Shown piece by piece: positions 25,263 to 37,417 of a DNA stretch of 64,000 nucleotides. Made by a program: the position numbers and the translations under genes. The DNA comes from Lineus longissimus (taxonomy: Eukaryota; Nemertea; Pilidiophora; Heteronemertea; Lineidae): NCBI RefSeq assembly GCF_910592395.1, contig NC_088316.1, forward strand, positions 10,414,001 through 10,478,000, in the 5' to 3' direction. The notes under the pieces were generated by a model, which was not told the DNA's origin, did not search any database, and saw only the letters and a list, made by a program, of their open reading frames with translations. Every line of letters starts with the position of its first letter. The first letter of the stretch is position 1.

Positions 25263-27385
25263 TAAGGGACATGTTTGTAGTCAGGGATGTGCAGCAGCAA
25301 GGGACCTTTGGTTAGTACAAAAAAATCCATCATCTCAGGCACTACACCTCAGGCCTTCACCTTCAGAGGTCTTGCCGTTCTTCAGTAAAGTGTAGATATT
25401 GCATCCGTCAAGACTAACATAGATCATGTAATACCCCGGATAACAAGGGTCTAGATGTCCTGGCCTTCATCGGTCAACAATGAGCATTGATGGCAATTGA
25501 TTAAGCGCTATAGCCTATATAGCGCGCCTGAAATATCTAGCGTTGGGCTTCAAATTTAACTATAGATAGAGACTCTCATATCCAAACTGATCTGTTGGTA
25601 AGGTCATCAGATATGAATGAGATAATCTCGCTAGGCACCAGGCCTGTGCTACTAGCCATGTCCCAACACTGGCTTTCACACACCAGGCTCCTTTGGTCTA
25701 AACAAGATGAGTTATCTCATTATGTTGAATCGTGATCCGTTGCATTAGTTTGATATTTGTTGAACATGAGAGTTGATACAGATCCGTTGCGATATTTTGA
25801 GATGTAAGTACCTGCATGAGGAATTAATTTTGAGATTCTGCGATGAAGTGCGGCTAACACCTGTCACTTGTTACTGCGTCATTAATGTTATACCATGTTT
25901 CAAGCATCAACCGAGGAACAAACATGCTCGTATATTGTGACACAATCTTCTTCTTATTCTCAGGACACTAGGAGTGTAAAAGTACTGAGCGTGGGGAGCA
26001 TGGTGCGCCGCCGTAAGTAGCTAGCCTTAGGTAGGCTAGCACGGAATGCATCTTGTGTGGCCTCTTTGGTTGGTTGTGGCCGAGTAGGCACTCCTACTCC
26101 GATTTGAAAGGATAATAAAGATGTACAAACTATGAAATCGTTTTATTCTGTTTATTTCGCAAATATGTACAATTCAACTATATTTCAGCAAACACCTCCA
26201 AACCTGGATGATGACATGACTTGGAGGAAACTCTAGATTGCGTGATAACTATTCTCAAGTGATCAACCCATACAGCAAGATGTGTATGATTTTTTCCCGC
26301 CAAAATCTAACTGAAGATCTTTCTAGTTTTAATTCTCTAGACAAACACAGACATGCACGTAAGTATTTGATTGGTTCAGAAAACTAACACAGACATGCAC
26401 GTAACTCATTGATTCGTTCATAAAATGAACACTACTAGAAAGATCCAATAAAAATACAGACATGCACATGTATATCGAAACACATAAGAGAGGTTCCGAA
26501 AATGGTGGGACATGATATAATAGTTGTCTAAACTGATAAAAACAGGAGACCAATATCCATTCCAACAGTCTTTCACTGCTCATACACAAGTATACGATAC
26601 ATACAGGAAGAATCTTTAAACATATCACATCCAGGATACTGACAAAGACACTGCTCAAGTTGGCTCAATACATTACGATTACATATCCGTATGTCCCAAT
26701 AAAGTTAATTCATATTCATGTAGGCTGCATTGCATTTTTTTCAGAAATAAACAGCTTAAGACTTTTCAAAATTAAAAAAACCGCACGATCACCTGTAAAA
26801 GATGATCCCAATCCAGTGTACAGAGTGGGAATAAAATACCAACGACCAAAACATAAAATGCAGGAAACAGAATAAGAACTAAAACTGAAAAGTAAGAAGT
26901 TATCTCATCCAGCAAACTAGGGTCAATTTCTAGGAATGTCCCGAGCACAGCCTGGTTCCCATCTTTTGCAACATTATGGCTCCATTGACACAGCAGATTT
27001 AAGGTTGGCTTAGTTTTCTTCCTGAAAACCTCTTGGCATCACTGATAACGTTTCAACTGAGCAAAATTTAAAAAACGATATTCTAATGAAACTTAGTCAA
27101 TGTTGATAAAAATGTTTTCCATAAACTGTACATTTTAAAATTAGTTGGAGTTAACAATTATATTTTTTTAAGTGCCTCTAAAAAAGCCTCATCAATTCGA
27201 GTAAATTCATGATTTGGGATTTAATTTCCTGGCAGGTGGCATCGTCTCTATGATGCCAGTATCAATTTAGTATGCATTCCTTTCCTGGTTTAGTTTAGTT
27301 GAAACATATTTCTATTCAAAACAACAAGGATTAGACGTAAGTTTCAAGGAAACTTATAAATGTCCTTTCCTTGATACAATACAAA
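25263..27385. other. Intergenic, no gene recognised
   Basis: The - strand open frame at 26329-26658 comes from repeated ACACAGACATGCACGTAA-like units (26340-26470) and is not a credible protein. Nothing else stands out. Confidence 0.5.
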
Positions 27386-27550
27386 GGGCCAAATTCATAA
27401 AGGTCGTTTAGCTTAAAACAGCGTTTAACTACTGAATAGACATATTCAGGTCCTTCATGTAAATCTTCACAGAATATGAATAGGCCCTGAAACTGATCAG
27501 GGAGAAGTTACACACGTCTAACCCTTAAACGCCCTTTATGAATTTGGCCC
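27386..27550. repeat. MITE, 165 bp
   Basis: The ends GGGCCAAATTCATAAAGG and CCTTTATGAATTTGGCCC are perfect inverted copies (18 bp), flanked by AAA on both sides (possible 3-bp duplication). The interior is non-coding. Confidence 0.82.
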
Positions 27551-27812
27551 AAAGTGTTTTACAAAAATGGTGGTGTTTTGTCAACAGAGTTCTGAAAAAC
27601 CGTTATTACATGGGATTGGGTGGTAGCCTTTGAAGGGTAAATCTATTTTTACGGATAATAAAAAGTCTGAACCGCGTTCATGATAAATGAACTTTCTTCT
27701 AAGATAAAACGAAGGTCCCCAGATAATAGAATTTGCAAATATATATTTGGAATCCAATTAAGGTTTTGAAAGAGTGTTGCCCGGAGGCGGTTGTACCTGG
27801 GACATTTCATCA

Positions 27813-28797
27813 GTGAAATGGCCAAGGGCCATTGTGCTCACCGTATAGATACTTGGTGGTTAGGAATTCATCCTGGTTAAGAAACATGCTACTCATTGTA
27901 TAGTATATAGGTCAAACCAAAGTCGGTACGACATGTGATGTATCGTTGCTTGGAGTAACTACCACACATATATCATCAAAAACAAGTCACTAATAAGCGA
28001 GATATTGCACTTTTCCTTCGGTGTCCAAGGTTACATGACGTAGGGAGTCATGTGTACCAAAATTCAAGTTCATAGCTTTAAAGGTTAAGAAACGAACCAT
28101 AGTTACACTGAAACGGCCAATTTACGCCATTTGACCTATATGACCTTGAAAATTTGAACAAATCACAAACCTGTATGATATGTGATGTATCTTTGCTAGG
28201 AAAACCTACCATCAAAATTTTATCGAAAAACAAGTCGCTCATAAGAGAAATATCACACTTTTTAGGTTTCCACTTCTGGCCCCCTGGTGGCCAAGTCAAG
28301 AATCAGAACAGACCGAAATTCGGTGTCTGCGGTTATATGACAAAGGGAGTCATGTGTACCACATTTCAAGTTAATAGCTTTAGCGGTTAAGAAACATGCC
28401 ATAGTTACACTCAAACGGCCAATTTACACCATTTGACCTGTGTGACCTTGAAAACTAGGTCAAATCTAAAACCCGCAGGATATGTGATGTATCCTTGCTA
28501 GGAGTACTTACCATACAAATTTTATCAAAAACGGGTCACTCATAATAGAGATATCACATTTTATAGGTTTCCACTTCTGGCTCCCTCGGGGCCAAGTAAA
28601 GAATCAGATAGGACTGAAATTCATTGTGAGAGGCCACCTGAATGAGGGGTCCTGTGTGCAAATTTTAAGTACACATGTATATACTTTTAGCGGTTAAGAA
28701 ACGCACCACTGTTTTTGAAATAGGATACGACGACGACGACGACGGACGACGGATACTGCTGTATTGTATAGACTCACTTAGACGGTGAGCCAAAAAG
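27813..28797 (+). repeat. Dispersed repeat R1, near full-length forward copy
   Basis: It starts GTGAAATGGCCAAGGGCCATTGTGCTCACC and ends (GAC)n-GGACGACGGA ... GGTGAGCCAAAAAG. Internally the phrases CCAATTTACGCCATTTGACC and GGCCCCCTGGTGGCCAAG recur two or three times at intervals of roughly 350 bp, so the repeat has an internal tandem structure. Confidence 0.75.
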
Positions 28798-28929
28798 TGA
28801 ACTGTTCCTTTAAAGGTCGCCCCACATACACAAGAAGCATCATCACGTAGATTACAATAAAACAAGTGAGCATGCAGAGTACTGCTGCGATTATGTTATC
28901 TACACAGATGAACAGAGGCCGCTCTGATT

Positions 28930-29458
28930 TCAGACGACAGCCAAATAGGAGGATTTTCCAGGTGAGTTTGCTTTTTTAAGGCACTCTTAAAACTGCACAT
29001 GGTTGGTAAATTTCTAATATCATTGAACAAATTGTTTCACAGATTTAGTACTTTAATTACAAACGAGTCAAGTGATAGCGCTCTACAAGCAACCGGTAAT
29101 ACAAAATCATTATTGTTTCTAAGCGTACAACGTTGTGCATCTCTGACAATTGGAGGAGTAAGTTCAACTAGGTAGTCAGGAGCCAGATTGTTTTTGATTT
29201 TATACATTACACACAAGTGATGGTTTCTTGTCGAGTTGATAAGATCTGCCATCCAGTAACAATTCTGGCAGCTTCAAGCTGAATTTTTTCTAAACGATCT
29301 GCATCAGCCAGTGTTAAACCGTTCCATACTGCTGAATTGCATTCTAAAGTAGGCCTAATGTAGCTGATGTACAAGGTATAGAGAGTTTCACAGAATAATT
29401 GGCAGAATAAATTCCGTTGAAATGAATAAGTTGTTGTTTGGGTCGACTCATTGATCAC
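28930..29458 (-). pseudogene. LINE reverse transcriptase, 3' end fragment (second family)
   Basis: On the - strand, 29458 down to about 29210 reads TLYISYIRPTLECNSAVWNG ... RLEKIQLEAARIVTG, the C-terminal RT region of a Jockey/CR1-type LINE. After a frame change, 29252 to 29037 reads the following tail (NHHLCVMYKIKNNLAPDYL ... RALSLDSFVIKVLNL), which runs on to about 28930. The two frames overlap, so one indel separates them. Its 5' side is cut off near 29460, where an unrelated repeat array starts. Not functional. Confidence 0.8.
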
Positions 29459-29469
29459 GATATTTCATT

Positions 29470-29790
29470 GGACATTTCACAAAAGAAACTTGTCCCAGGA
29501 CGCGGCGACGTAATGTCGATCTTATTCCGCTTCGCTTTAAATAGTTTAAAGTTGAGCTGGCAAAACAAATCTTGTTCAAGACCCGGACACTGTACAGGTC
29601 GCTGAGTTGAGACCTGCGCCACGGAACAAAAAACAACCTGTCCCAGGGCTAGGGACTGTAGCGATCTTGGTCCAGTATGGCAAGTTGAGGAAGGCCCCAC
29701 GAAAAAAAAAACTTGCCCCAGTGTGCGGCCGCCATAGAAGTTGATACCGAGGCGCCTCGGAACAAAAAAATCTTGTTCCAGGTCGCTAAG
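29470..29790. repeat. Diverged array of GGAACAAAAAA-CTTGTTCCAGG units
   Basis: Units occur near 29481, 29561, 29622, 29697 and 29757. Each pairs an A-rich core with CTTGTYCCAGG and often a following GTCGCTRAGTTGA. Spacing alternates between about 60 and 75-80 bp. The open frames reading through it on the - strand are by-products. Confidence 0.6.
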
Positions 29791-30104
29791 TTGAAGAAAA
29801 ACCCAAGAAAACGTTGGCGTCACTGAACAAAGTCATGTTGCCAGGTTGTAACAACAATGGACATTCATGTATAAACAGAAAACGTGACAACTTTACCAGC
29901 TTCAGAACTGCACTCACCATTTTCACTTTGAAATCATCGAAGGTCAAGGTCGGAGGTTAAAGGTCACAAAAAACCTTTGGGAATAATATCAGATGACACT
30001 GTTTTTTTAGCAAAGATTAACTATTGGCCAGTAAAATTAAGTAAAAAAAACAGGGGGTCAACCATCTAGTTTTTCTAATATTTAGGAAAATTTGCAGAAA
30101 ACCT

Positions 30105-30391
30105 AAAAATGGCAACTCCGATCCCGACTCCATTTCTGGGATCTGGCACCAGCACACCATGACTTCGATGTGTCACAACGCCATTTTTTCCAGGAAATTA
30201 TTCAAATATCTTGATATCCGCCAAATTGCAAAAGCTTCCCATTTACAAAAAAAGGCTGGATGACCCCTTTCCTGTAACAGATGGTCCTGCACGACCAATT
30301 AACCCGAAAACTGACAAATTCAAAGTTTACTAGGAACTACGGTTAGGGGTTGGACGCGCATGAATACAAAAAAACCCTCCCTAATGAGACC
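30105..30391 (+). repeat. Direct repeat D1, left copy
   Basis: This 287-bp segment (AAAAATGGCAACTCCGA ... CCTAATGAGACC) is repeated at 32430-32704 with few differences. The two copies bracket the Mutator-like transposase remains. Confidence 0.9.
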
Positions 30392-30490
30392 TTAACATAT
30401 ATTCAAGTACTTTCAAATCCCTATTTTAACCAATAAACTAAATTAAGAACCAGTAACAACCTGTCATACAAAAGTTTTATTGAAAGAAAA

Positions 30491-32168
30491 TTGAAAATAC
30501 AAGCTAAAAATCGTTTTTCTAAAGGCATCCCCATTTGCTTTGTTTCGACTCGGTGCACAATCATCAAGTTCAATTCTCATTGGCTGATTCAATGTTCATC
30601 TATGATGTCATCAGTATCACAACCAATAGGAATGTCATTAACACAACTTCAGGCCACTGTTGGAATGACCACTGTTGAAACGACCACCTGTTGGATCATT
30701 CCCAAGATGAAGCACAGGAAGAATGGACAGAAAAAGGGCTCCATTGCCTGCACTTACTTTAGAAAAGGTCATAAGGTAGATCATGCTATTCCCAATAGAG
30801 ACGGTCGTTACGATCCACCATTGTTAATCCCCGATTTGAACGATCCACCATTGTTAATCCACGATTTGAACAAAAGAGAGAATGAAGACGATCTGAGACG
30901 CCCAACGGCAACTTGTAATGACTTTTCGGTGGCGTACAGACTAAGACTTGCAAAAAACAAAACGTTAGAATCAGAGGAGGAAGTACAGAACATAATTTGC
31001 GGACTGAAGGAATTAGAAGCCTTAGTTAATACGGTAAAAGAACATGCAGAAAAGTGTCGATCAAATGTTTCGCTTTCCGTAGCAAAACGTTACGAACTTG
31101 GTGTCGAGTTGGTCGTTGGCTGCCACAAATGTGGTTATAAATCCAAGCGATGCCCAATGTCTGAGCAGTTTACAAGAGGCCAACGAGGCCCTAAGCCATA
31201 TGTAGCAAATGAAATGGCGTCTTTAGCGGCACTAAAAACCAAATGTGGTATTTCTGACGTCGCATTCGTCCTATCAACACTAAATCTTAAGCCGCCCTGC
31301 CTCGACACAATGTATAAAAAATTTGATACCGCCGCCGAAACTGTAAGAACACTTAATGTAAATGCCATGAAAGAAAATCAGACAATAACCAGAAACCTGA
31401 AAGGCACACACACTGTGCATGTAGCACTCGACTGTGCATATAACAACAGACCGCAACAGGGCCATGAAGCTGGCACCCAGGCTTTTTCTCCACTCATTGA
31501 CACCGAGGGTGGGCTAGTACTTGAATGTTCCACAGCAAATAAATTGTGTCACAAACCTAATTGTAAGCAAGTAGAATGCTCAAAAACACACGGGACAGAT
31601 GAGTCAATCGTGTCTTGCGAGACGAAGCTGGCGGAGGCTAACATGCTGAAATTAGAGAATGGGAACATATTACAAATTGTATCTATCACAAGTGATGCGT
31701 GCGTGCAAACAGAGAAAACTGTTAGGACTTTCGCACAAAAAAACGAGAGAGAAGTTAAACACTTCCACTGTCTTGTTCACCGACTTAGGTCATTTCAGAA
31801 AGGGCTAAAAAAAAGTCAAACTTACTACAAAGTTGAACCATGGAATGGACAAATCCCTTTTCGTGAAAAAACTGAGCACAGCTATCCAAAAGCGAATCTA
31901 CAAAGAAATAAAACTTGCAAAGAAAGGTGACAACGTTGCTGAAACTGTTAAAAATGTCATCGGGTGCTTTCATGGAAACCACTCACACTGTCACAAACGG
32001 TCTCGTGTGTGCACACGTCCAGAGATACCGAAATTTCTACCCTACTGTCAATATTTAGAATTAAACGCAACAGACAAGGGCAAATATGAGGATGTCATAC
32101 AAAAGTTTTTCTCGGCCGATCAACTCCAAAAACTCAAAAACAAGTTCACAACAAGTGTGAAAGCCTAA
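30491..32168 (+). pseudogene. Mutator-like (MULE-type) transposase, frameshifted
   Basis: Two overlapping frames (30491-31930 and 31833-32168) together read as one protein. The first has a cysteine-bearing N-terminal part (VVGCHKCGYKSKRCPMSEQF), then GTHTVHVALDCAYNNRPQQG, resembling the first catalytic Asp region of DDE transposases. VLECSTANKLCHKPNC follows, then ITSDACVQTEKTVRTF (second Asp region) and HCLVHRLRSFQKGLK. After a frameshift near 31800-31850 the second frame continues with ETVKNVIGCFHGNHSHC, a His/Cys motif usual after the catalytic core in this family. The role would be cut-and-paste transposition. It is broken by at least one indel. The start codon is uncertain, as the first 30-40 residues look unrelated. 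Confidence 0.7.
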
Positions 32169-32429
32169 ATCATCGAGTGGTTACCTATGCACCCAAGTGC
32201 ACAACATACAGCAAGAACTACGACAGTCTGTGTCACTCAGACAATCATTCAATGTCTTTTGGTACGGGGAAATCACCAATACTGATCATCAGGGCCCTCA
32301 TGCCAGGGGTAGCAAGGAGGACCCCTTTACATAAGCATATGAAAAGACTCGACATGCGGTCCTTACATGATGCAAGGCGCCAAAAAGGGGACAAGTACAC
32401 AACGATTCTACCATCACAAACGAAAAGAC

Positions 32430-32704
32430 AAAAATGGCAACTCTGAACCCGACTCCATTTCTGGGATCTGGCACCAGCACACCATGACTTCGATGTGTCA
32501 CAACGCCATTTTTTCCAGGAAAATAATCAAATATCTTAATATCCGCCAAATTGCAAAAGCTTCCCATTTACAAAAATAGGCTGGATGACCCCTTTCCTGT
32601 AACAGATGGTCCTGCACGACCAATTAACCCAAAAACTGACAAATTCAAAGTTTATTAGGAACTACGGTTAGCATGAATACAAAAAAACCCTCTCCAATGA
32701 GACC
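32430..32704 (+). repeat. Direct repeat D1, right copy
   Basis: This 275-bp copy of 30105-30391 differs by a 9-11 bp deletion near GGTTAG/GCATGAATAC and scattered substitutions. See the left copy for context. Confidence 0.9.
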
Positions 32705-32840
32705 ATAAGCACATGTAGTTGGTACTCACAGACTTGAGTAGGGTTGCGCATGCGTAGTGAGTTGGTTCCACACACGAAGGAAACAAAAGTGAATCGTGAG
32801 AGACGATTATTTTGAATAGAGACATTTTTATAATTACATT

Positions 32841-34100
32841 TACCTTCGTTTTCATTTGCAACAATGGGAGACGAGAGTAGCATTGTGGAGGTTCTACCGG
32901 GATTGACATTTTGAGTATTCAGTGACTAAGAGTGTTGAAAAAGTGACATTTTTTTGGTGTTTTCAGTTTTATTTCGTGATGGATGGATAAAAAACGAGGC
33001 TATGCTGACTTTTGGCTGAAATCAAAACGATTGATATTCACCACATCGTGTTTGTATCGAGCTTGTTAGATATGTATGGACAAACTACATTGGCTTGGTG
33101 AGAATGCGAGCGGTATTTTGTCTCAAATTTGGTTGGAAAGTTGACGTTCAAAAATGACAATATTTTGTGTGTATCGCCGTGTGTAATGTACTGTTTTACT
33201 TAGGCCCCACCCCTAGAAAGTCTTTTGCTCAGGACTATGATTCTGAAAATATTTTGGCAGCACTTCACGTACAACCTCGTCCCCATGTTTTTTTTGGACA
33301 AAATGGCTTCTTACATGTCTAAAGATAAGAATAACTGTTCCAGTGAGGATGTTGTTGTGGATTTAGAAGAAGAGTCATTAAAATGGGACAAGTTGGAAGC
33401 AGAAAACGAACAATTAGTAGAGCGAATAAAGGAATTGGAAATGGCAACAGAGAAAAGGGCAAAATATGATGAGAATGAGAAACTACAAACTGTCAAGTAC
33501 TCCTTCCATAAGCCTACATTCGAGTCGTGATGAAGACCGTAATGATCCAGATGACCTGCGGCGATGGTGGCGAAGAGAATTCAAGGACAGATTGGCAAAC
33601 CCGGAGAAAAGGATAGGCTTTCCTTTTCCAGCCTCATTCACCAGATTGAGATTGGGCTCAAGAAGGAATACAAGGAGATAGAAGTAGTCGCAGCGGTAAT
33701 CAAGGCTATAATCGCTGGATCTACTTTTCGAAGTTACTTATAAGGAAAGAAGGAGCTTGGCCTGGGCAATCTGCGGCGTATGTTGAGAAAATATTTCAAT
33801 GAAAAGGAGCCAACAGCATTATATTAGGACCTGGTCAACTTAACGCAGTCAGCAAATGAAACTGCGCAGGACTCTATATTCCGGGTTATGGACTTGCATC
33901 AGAAAGTGTGTTTCGCTTCAAAAGAGGCAGACTCTACAATCCACATTGGTCACGAACACGTTTCTTCATACAATAGCCACGGGCTTATGTAATGATAACA
34001 TATAATTGGCAATTAAAGCAGCCTTCGAGGATACCAAGATTACCGATGAAAAGTTAGTATTAACCTTCGTTTTCGTTCGTAACAATGGGAGACGAGAGTA
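32841..34100 (+). repeat. Short direct repeat pair around a gag remnant
   Basis: A stretch of about 40 bp (ACCTTCGTTTTCRTT ... AACAATGGGAGACGAGAGTA) occurs at 32841-32880 and again at 34052-34100, on either side of the decayed gag at 33225-33960. They may be remains of terminal repeats; no full LTR is recognisable. Confidence 0.5.
33225..33960 (+). pseudogene. Decayed gypsy-type retrotransposon gag
   Basis: The first part (33225-33530) encodes an acidic coiled-coil (DVVVDLEEESLKWDKLEAEN). From about 33590, one frame reads a capsid-like region with LSFSSLIHQIEIGLKKEYKE, then GKKELGLGNLRRMLRKYF, then VMDLHQKVCFASKEADS. This resembles gag capsid segments common in Ty3/gypsy-like elements of marine invertebrates. 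A frameshift near 33585 and in-frame TAA and TAG codons break it. No protease, RT or integrase follows. The element is dead and mostly deleted. Confidence 0.6.
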
Positions 34101-34234
34101 ACAGTCACACACAAAATTATTTTAAATTCAAAATCAGGACCTTTATGAGAGGCAAAACAGACGTGTGTACTGCAAAAAGACAGGACTTATGCCCCAATAC
34201 TAAATTCACTTTTCACAATTGCAGGTAATCTTTA

Positions 34235-34609
34235 GTGCTAAAGAGGATGGGACGCCTATTATTACCCTGGAAAAGTTTTATTGGAATAAGAACGCAATCA
34301 GCACAAGAACAAAACACCCAAGATTCTACAGCGGAGTTTTGTGAGATGTTTCAAAATATCATAGAATCAGGGCCAGAGGGATGGCTGGCAGATATTGAGA
34401 AGGAAAAAGAAGATTCTATGAATAATGTTACCAATACTTCATGTAATGATGAGGAGAAAGACGAGAATGTTGTGTGCGAGGATGATGTTACGATTATAAG
34501 GTATATGATACATACTAGTAGTTGTCTGGGTAATCCACACACAAAGGTCGAGTTGGAGAGGGCCTCAACAAAAAAATTAATACACCCCCCTTTAGGTAGG
34601 GGTGCGTAA
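34235..34609 (+). CDS. Unrecognised acidic open frame
   Basis: A 124-residue frame with a Glu/Asp-rich middle (DIEKEKEDSMNNV, CNDEEKDENVVCEDDV). I recognise no family. It lies between the gag remnant and the BEL element, so it may be a further piece of a degraded transposon rather than a gene. No convincing splice sites were found. Treat as doubtful. Confidence 0.2.
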   Translation: MLKRMGRLLLPWKSFIGIRTQSAQEQNTQDSTAEFCEMFQNIIESGPEGWLADIEKEKEDSMNNVTNTSCNDEEKDENVVCEDDVTIIRYMIHTSSCLGNPHTKVELERASTKKLIHPPLGRGA

Positions 34610-35240
34610 GCTATACATGCGTGAAGGAATTAGTGCATTTCCATAAGAAATTCTCTGGTCAAAAATTTTTGGTCAAAAATGGCGCTGATAAATATGCGGG
34701 GTAGTTTCATGTGTCTGTGCGTCGCTGTCAAGTATGCAGCTTGAGTATTTTGTTTCCGTCTTTTTGGGACATCCTGTCTACGGTCCTTTCTGAGTTTTTC
34801 CGGATGTGTCCGAGGACTTCCGAGAGAGCACGCTTTCGCCTATTTTCATCGGACATGGAAAACTTGCGTTTTCCTGTCCTCTTGCGAATCGTTTTCCTAC
34901 GGCTCCAGACCGTTAAGTTTATTATTGTGGGAGTCATACAGTCTCATCAGGAAACAAATGTTCTGTAAGTGCAATTTAATCAATGTATATGATCTAATAA
35001 GGTTCCTATCAGACTTTGTAAGTGACAGGCCCCGGCGATGCCAATTTCCCCTGGACGCCGCCCATTCCAAAATAGAGAGCCCGCTCCGAGGCATTGTTCC
35101 ACATATATTCCTTAGAGTCTAACATCACCTTATGTATTATTCAATCACTTAAATAGTAAAGACTGTCTGGCTCATTTATGAGCAGGGTTTTTAGTTTGGT
35201 TTAGTGTCTTTAGGACATGTGTCCTGTGGAAAATTCCCAC

Positions 35241-35486
35241 TGTTGGGACTTAGTTTACCCGGCTTGGTGTAGGTGGCAGCACCTCCCGGACGTATTGTGA
35301 AAGACAACTAGGTTGGTTGTGCCTTTTATATTTTGTAAGCATTTCGACTTATGTGTGCATTGGTTTTATATCGTTTCAGTTTACCGAATCTTGTCCAAAT
35401 AATCGAGCCTCCTCTGAGCAGATTAAACGTACCTTTCGAGTTAAAGACTGAGTTTATTTTGAGTTTATTTCGAGTGACTACCCCAC
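35241..35486 (+). repeat. Possible 5' LTR of the BEL/Pao element
   Basis: A 246-bp segment starting TGTTGGGAC and ending CTACCCCACA precedes the gag start by 31 bp. TG...CA ends and a position just before gag fit an LTR, but the partner LTR lies beyond the window, so the bounds are a proposal only. Confidence 0.3.
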
Positions 35487-35517
35487 ATAGTAAGAACATT
35501 TCGCGTAAATCATCAAG

Positions 35518-37384
35518 ATGGACCACGGTGGTTTGGACATCCTCGCTGACGCTGTTCAGCAACGTATAGCTCGAGAAATGTTGGAATCGGAACGTGAGAT
35601 CAGCCATCTAGAAGAAACACTGAACACTACGAGGGGAGCTAGGCCTGTGCCTACCCCAACAGCCAGGACCAAGCCTGCACCTCAACCCAGAGTTAGGCCA
35701 GGTCCTGCACCAAGGACCAGTAGCCCAGCCCAGCGGGTACGGTCATCATCTGTGCTAGAAACAGCATCACAGCCTGTGATCTGTAGTCCGGTGTCTCCCC
35801 GGGAGGGAACACAGTCGACATCGCAACGAGCTCACCTCGCCTTAAACCCGGAGGTGCCAGCTTTTGAGCCTGCCTCACAGCCTGCTGTGGCAGACAAATC
35901 TCGGTGCCCCAGCCAGGGAGCACGATCTCCAACTCTGCCTGCTTGCCAGCCCACAGTACCTGCGGCCTTCAATGTAACTGAATCGCCCCTCAACGATAGT
36001 CTGTCTTCATTTGCGGTGGCTAGGGAGCTGATGAAACCCAAGGTTGTAATTGACAAGTTCGATGGAGACCCGTTAGGCTACACTCCCTTTCGAAGACAAT
36101 TCAATAGTCGAATATGTTATAACACCAACAGTTATGAAGAAAAAACAAATTACCTTTTGCAGTTTACGACGGGCCAGGCACACCAAATTGCTTTGGGTTA
36201 CTCACACCTTAGCCCTGCAGTGGGGTTTCAAGCAGCCATGGGTGAATTTCAGCGATGATATGGTGACCCAGACTATGTGGCCCAAGCGTACATCAAGAAG
36301 GCCATGTCTTGGCCAGACGTCAAGCCGAATGATGGGCCAGCCTTGGACGCCTTCGGAATATTTCTAAGGGAGTGCCAGTTTGCCATCGAAGAAATCGATG
36401 CAGCCAAAGTTCTCGAATACTCCGACCATTTGAGACGCCTGGCCCAGAAGCTTCCTGATCGGTTACGCGACAGATGGCGTACAATTGTAGATGCTGCCCG
36501 GGATCAAAATCAAGTTGTCAGGTTTAGTCAACTGGTGGACTTCATGGCGAAGGAAGTTAGGAAGACCAACGACCCTGTGTATGGAAGGGGAGTCATACAA
36601 GGACTCAAGCCGCCATCATCACAAAGGCCTGTCCCCAAGCCAAGGCTGCACAACACTAGACCTGCGGAACCTCAGGGACGTACACTGTTAAACACATCCT
36701 CGTCCCGTCATGCGACCGCACTGTCAGGAGTAACCAGAAGCACCTGTCACCTGTGCCAACAGGACGGACATGCTGTCCCTAGATGCAAGAAGTTCCTTGA
36801 GAAGAGTGTGAAGGAGCGACGACAGTGCGTTAAAGACCTAAAGCTTTGCTTTAACTGCATTAGGCCTGCTCACCAAGTTAGACAATGTAAAACACCGTCC
36901 CGTTGTCGTGAAAGGGGGTGTGGTGCCGCCCATCACACCCTGCTGCACCAGCCTGCTGAGGATGGGTCCTCGAGTAACCAAGACAACCCGGAAGGCACCC
37001 CAAATGCTACACCATCGAAGACAGTGGTCAATACTGGCCATAACCCTCAAGGCGCTGGATCCAGGTCCTACTTTCAACTCCTGCCGGTATATGTGTGTCA
37101 GAATGGCCGATCGGTTCCCACGGTCGCGCTGCTGGACTCTGCAAGTCAGCTTACCATCATCCGATCCTTTCTTGTGAAGGAATTGGGTTTTAGGGGAAAG
37201 GCCAGAAACATGACGATCAATACAGTTGAGGGATCAGCAGTCAAAAGAATCAGAACCGTGTCCTTTAAACTAAAATCTCAGGACTTGTCCGTCGACACAC
37301 CATTTTACATCAATGAAGCCCAGTCCATGGACTTGCCGTCATTCCAGTGTGCCATTCAGGACCTTGACCCTAGCTGGGGACATA
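35518..37384 (+). pseudogene. BEL/Pao retrotransposon gag and protease region
   Basis: One frame runs from the ATG at 35518 to the insertion point at 37384, broken by a single TGA at 36256-36258 (CGA to TGA would explain it). Order: an N-terminal coiled region, a Pro-rich stretch, then the Pao-type gag domain beginning FDGDPLGYTPFRRQF. Next come two CX2CX4HX4C zinc knuckles (CHLCQQDGHAVPRC and CFNCIRPAHQVRQC), a further Cys/His cluster, and an aspartic protease core VALLDSASQLTIIRSF (DSA in place of the usual D-S/T-G). The frame is cut just after the conserved Trp (PSWGH) by the Harbinger-type insertion. The rest of pol resumes at 61645. It is a dead copy; gag would package the RNA and the protease would process the polyprotein. 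Confidence 0.88.
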
Positions 37385-37417
37385 AGGGAGGTTAAGATCA
37401 GCTCCGACTCCCACTCC
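37385..37417 (+). repeat. Left 33-bp terminal inverted repeat of the Harbinger-type insertion
   Basis: It is an exact reverse complement of 61612-61644. It is followed by further CTCCGACT-type words near 37530. Confidence 0.9.

Noticed and set aside
26329-26658. 109-residue minus-strand frame with a repeated YVHVCVC-like pattern
   Set aside because: The pattern arises from short ACACAGACATGCACGT-like DNA repeats, not from a gene.
28720-28750. GAC-triplet run, possible microsatellite gene feature
   Set aside because: It is a constant part of the R1 repeat end, seen also near 59860-59890.
29455-29823. Open frames with repeated FFVPRR/QDLFCQ-like text on the minus strand
   Set aside because: They read through the diverged repeat array at 29470-29790 and have no known family.
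34711-35122. Open frames on both strands between the gag remnant and the BEL LTR
   Set aside because: They overlap in several frames and match nothing; no coding signal could be argued.
35693-36056. Minus-strand open frames opposite the BEL gag
   Set aside because: They are shadows of the gag frame, without recognisable motifs.
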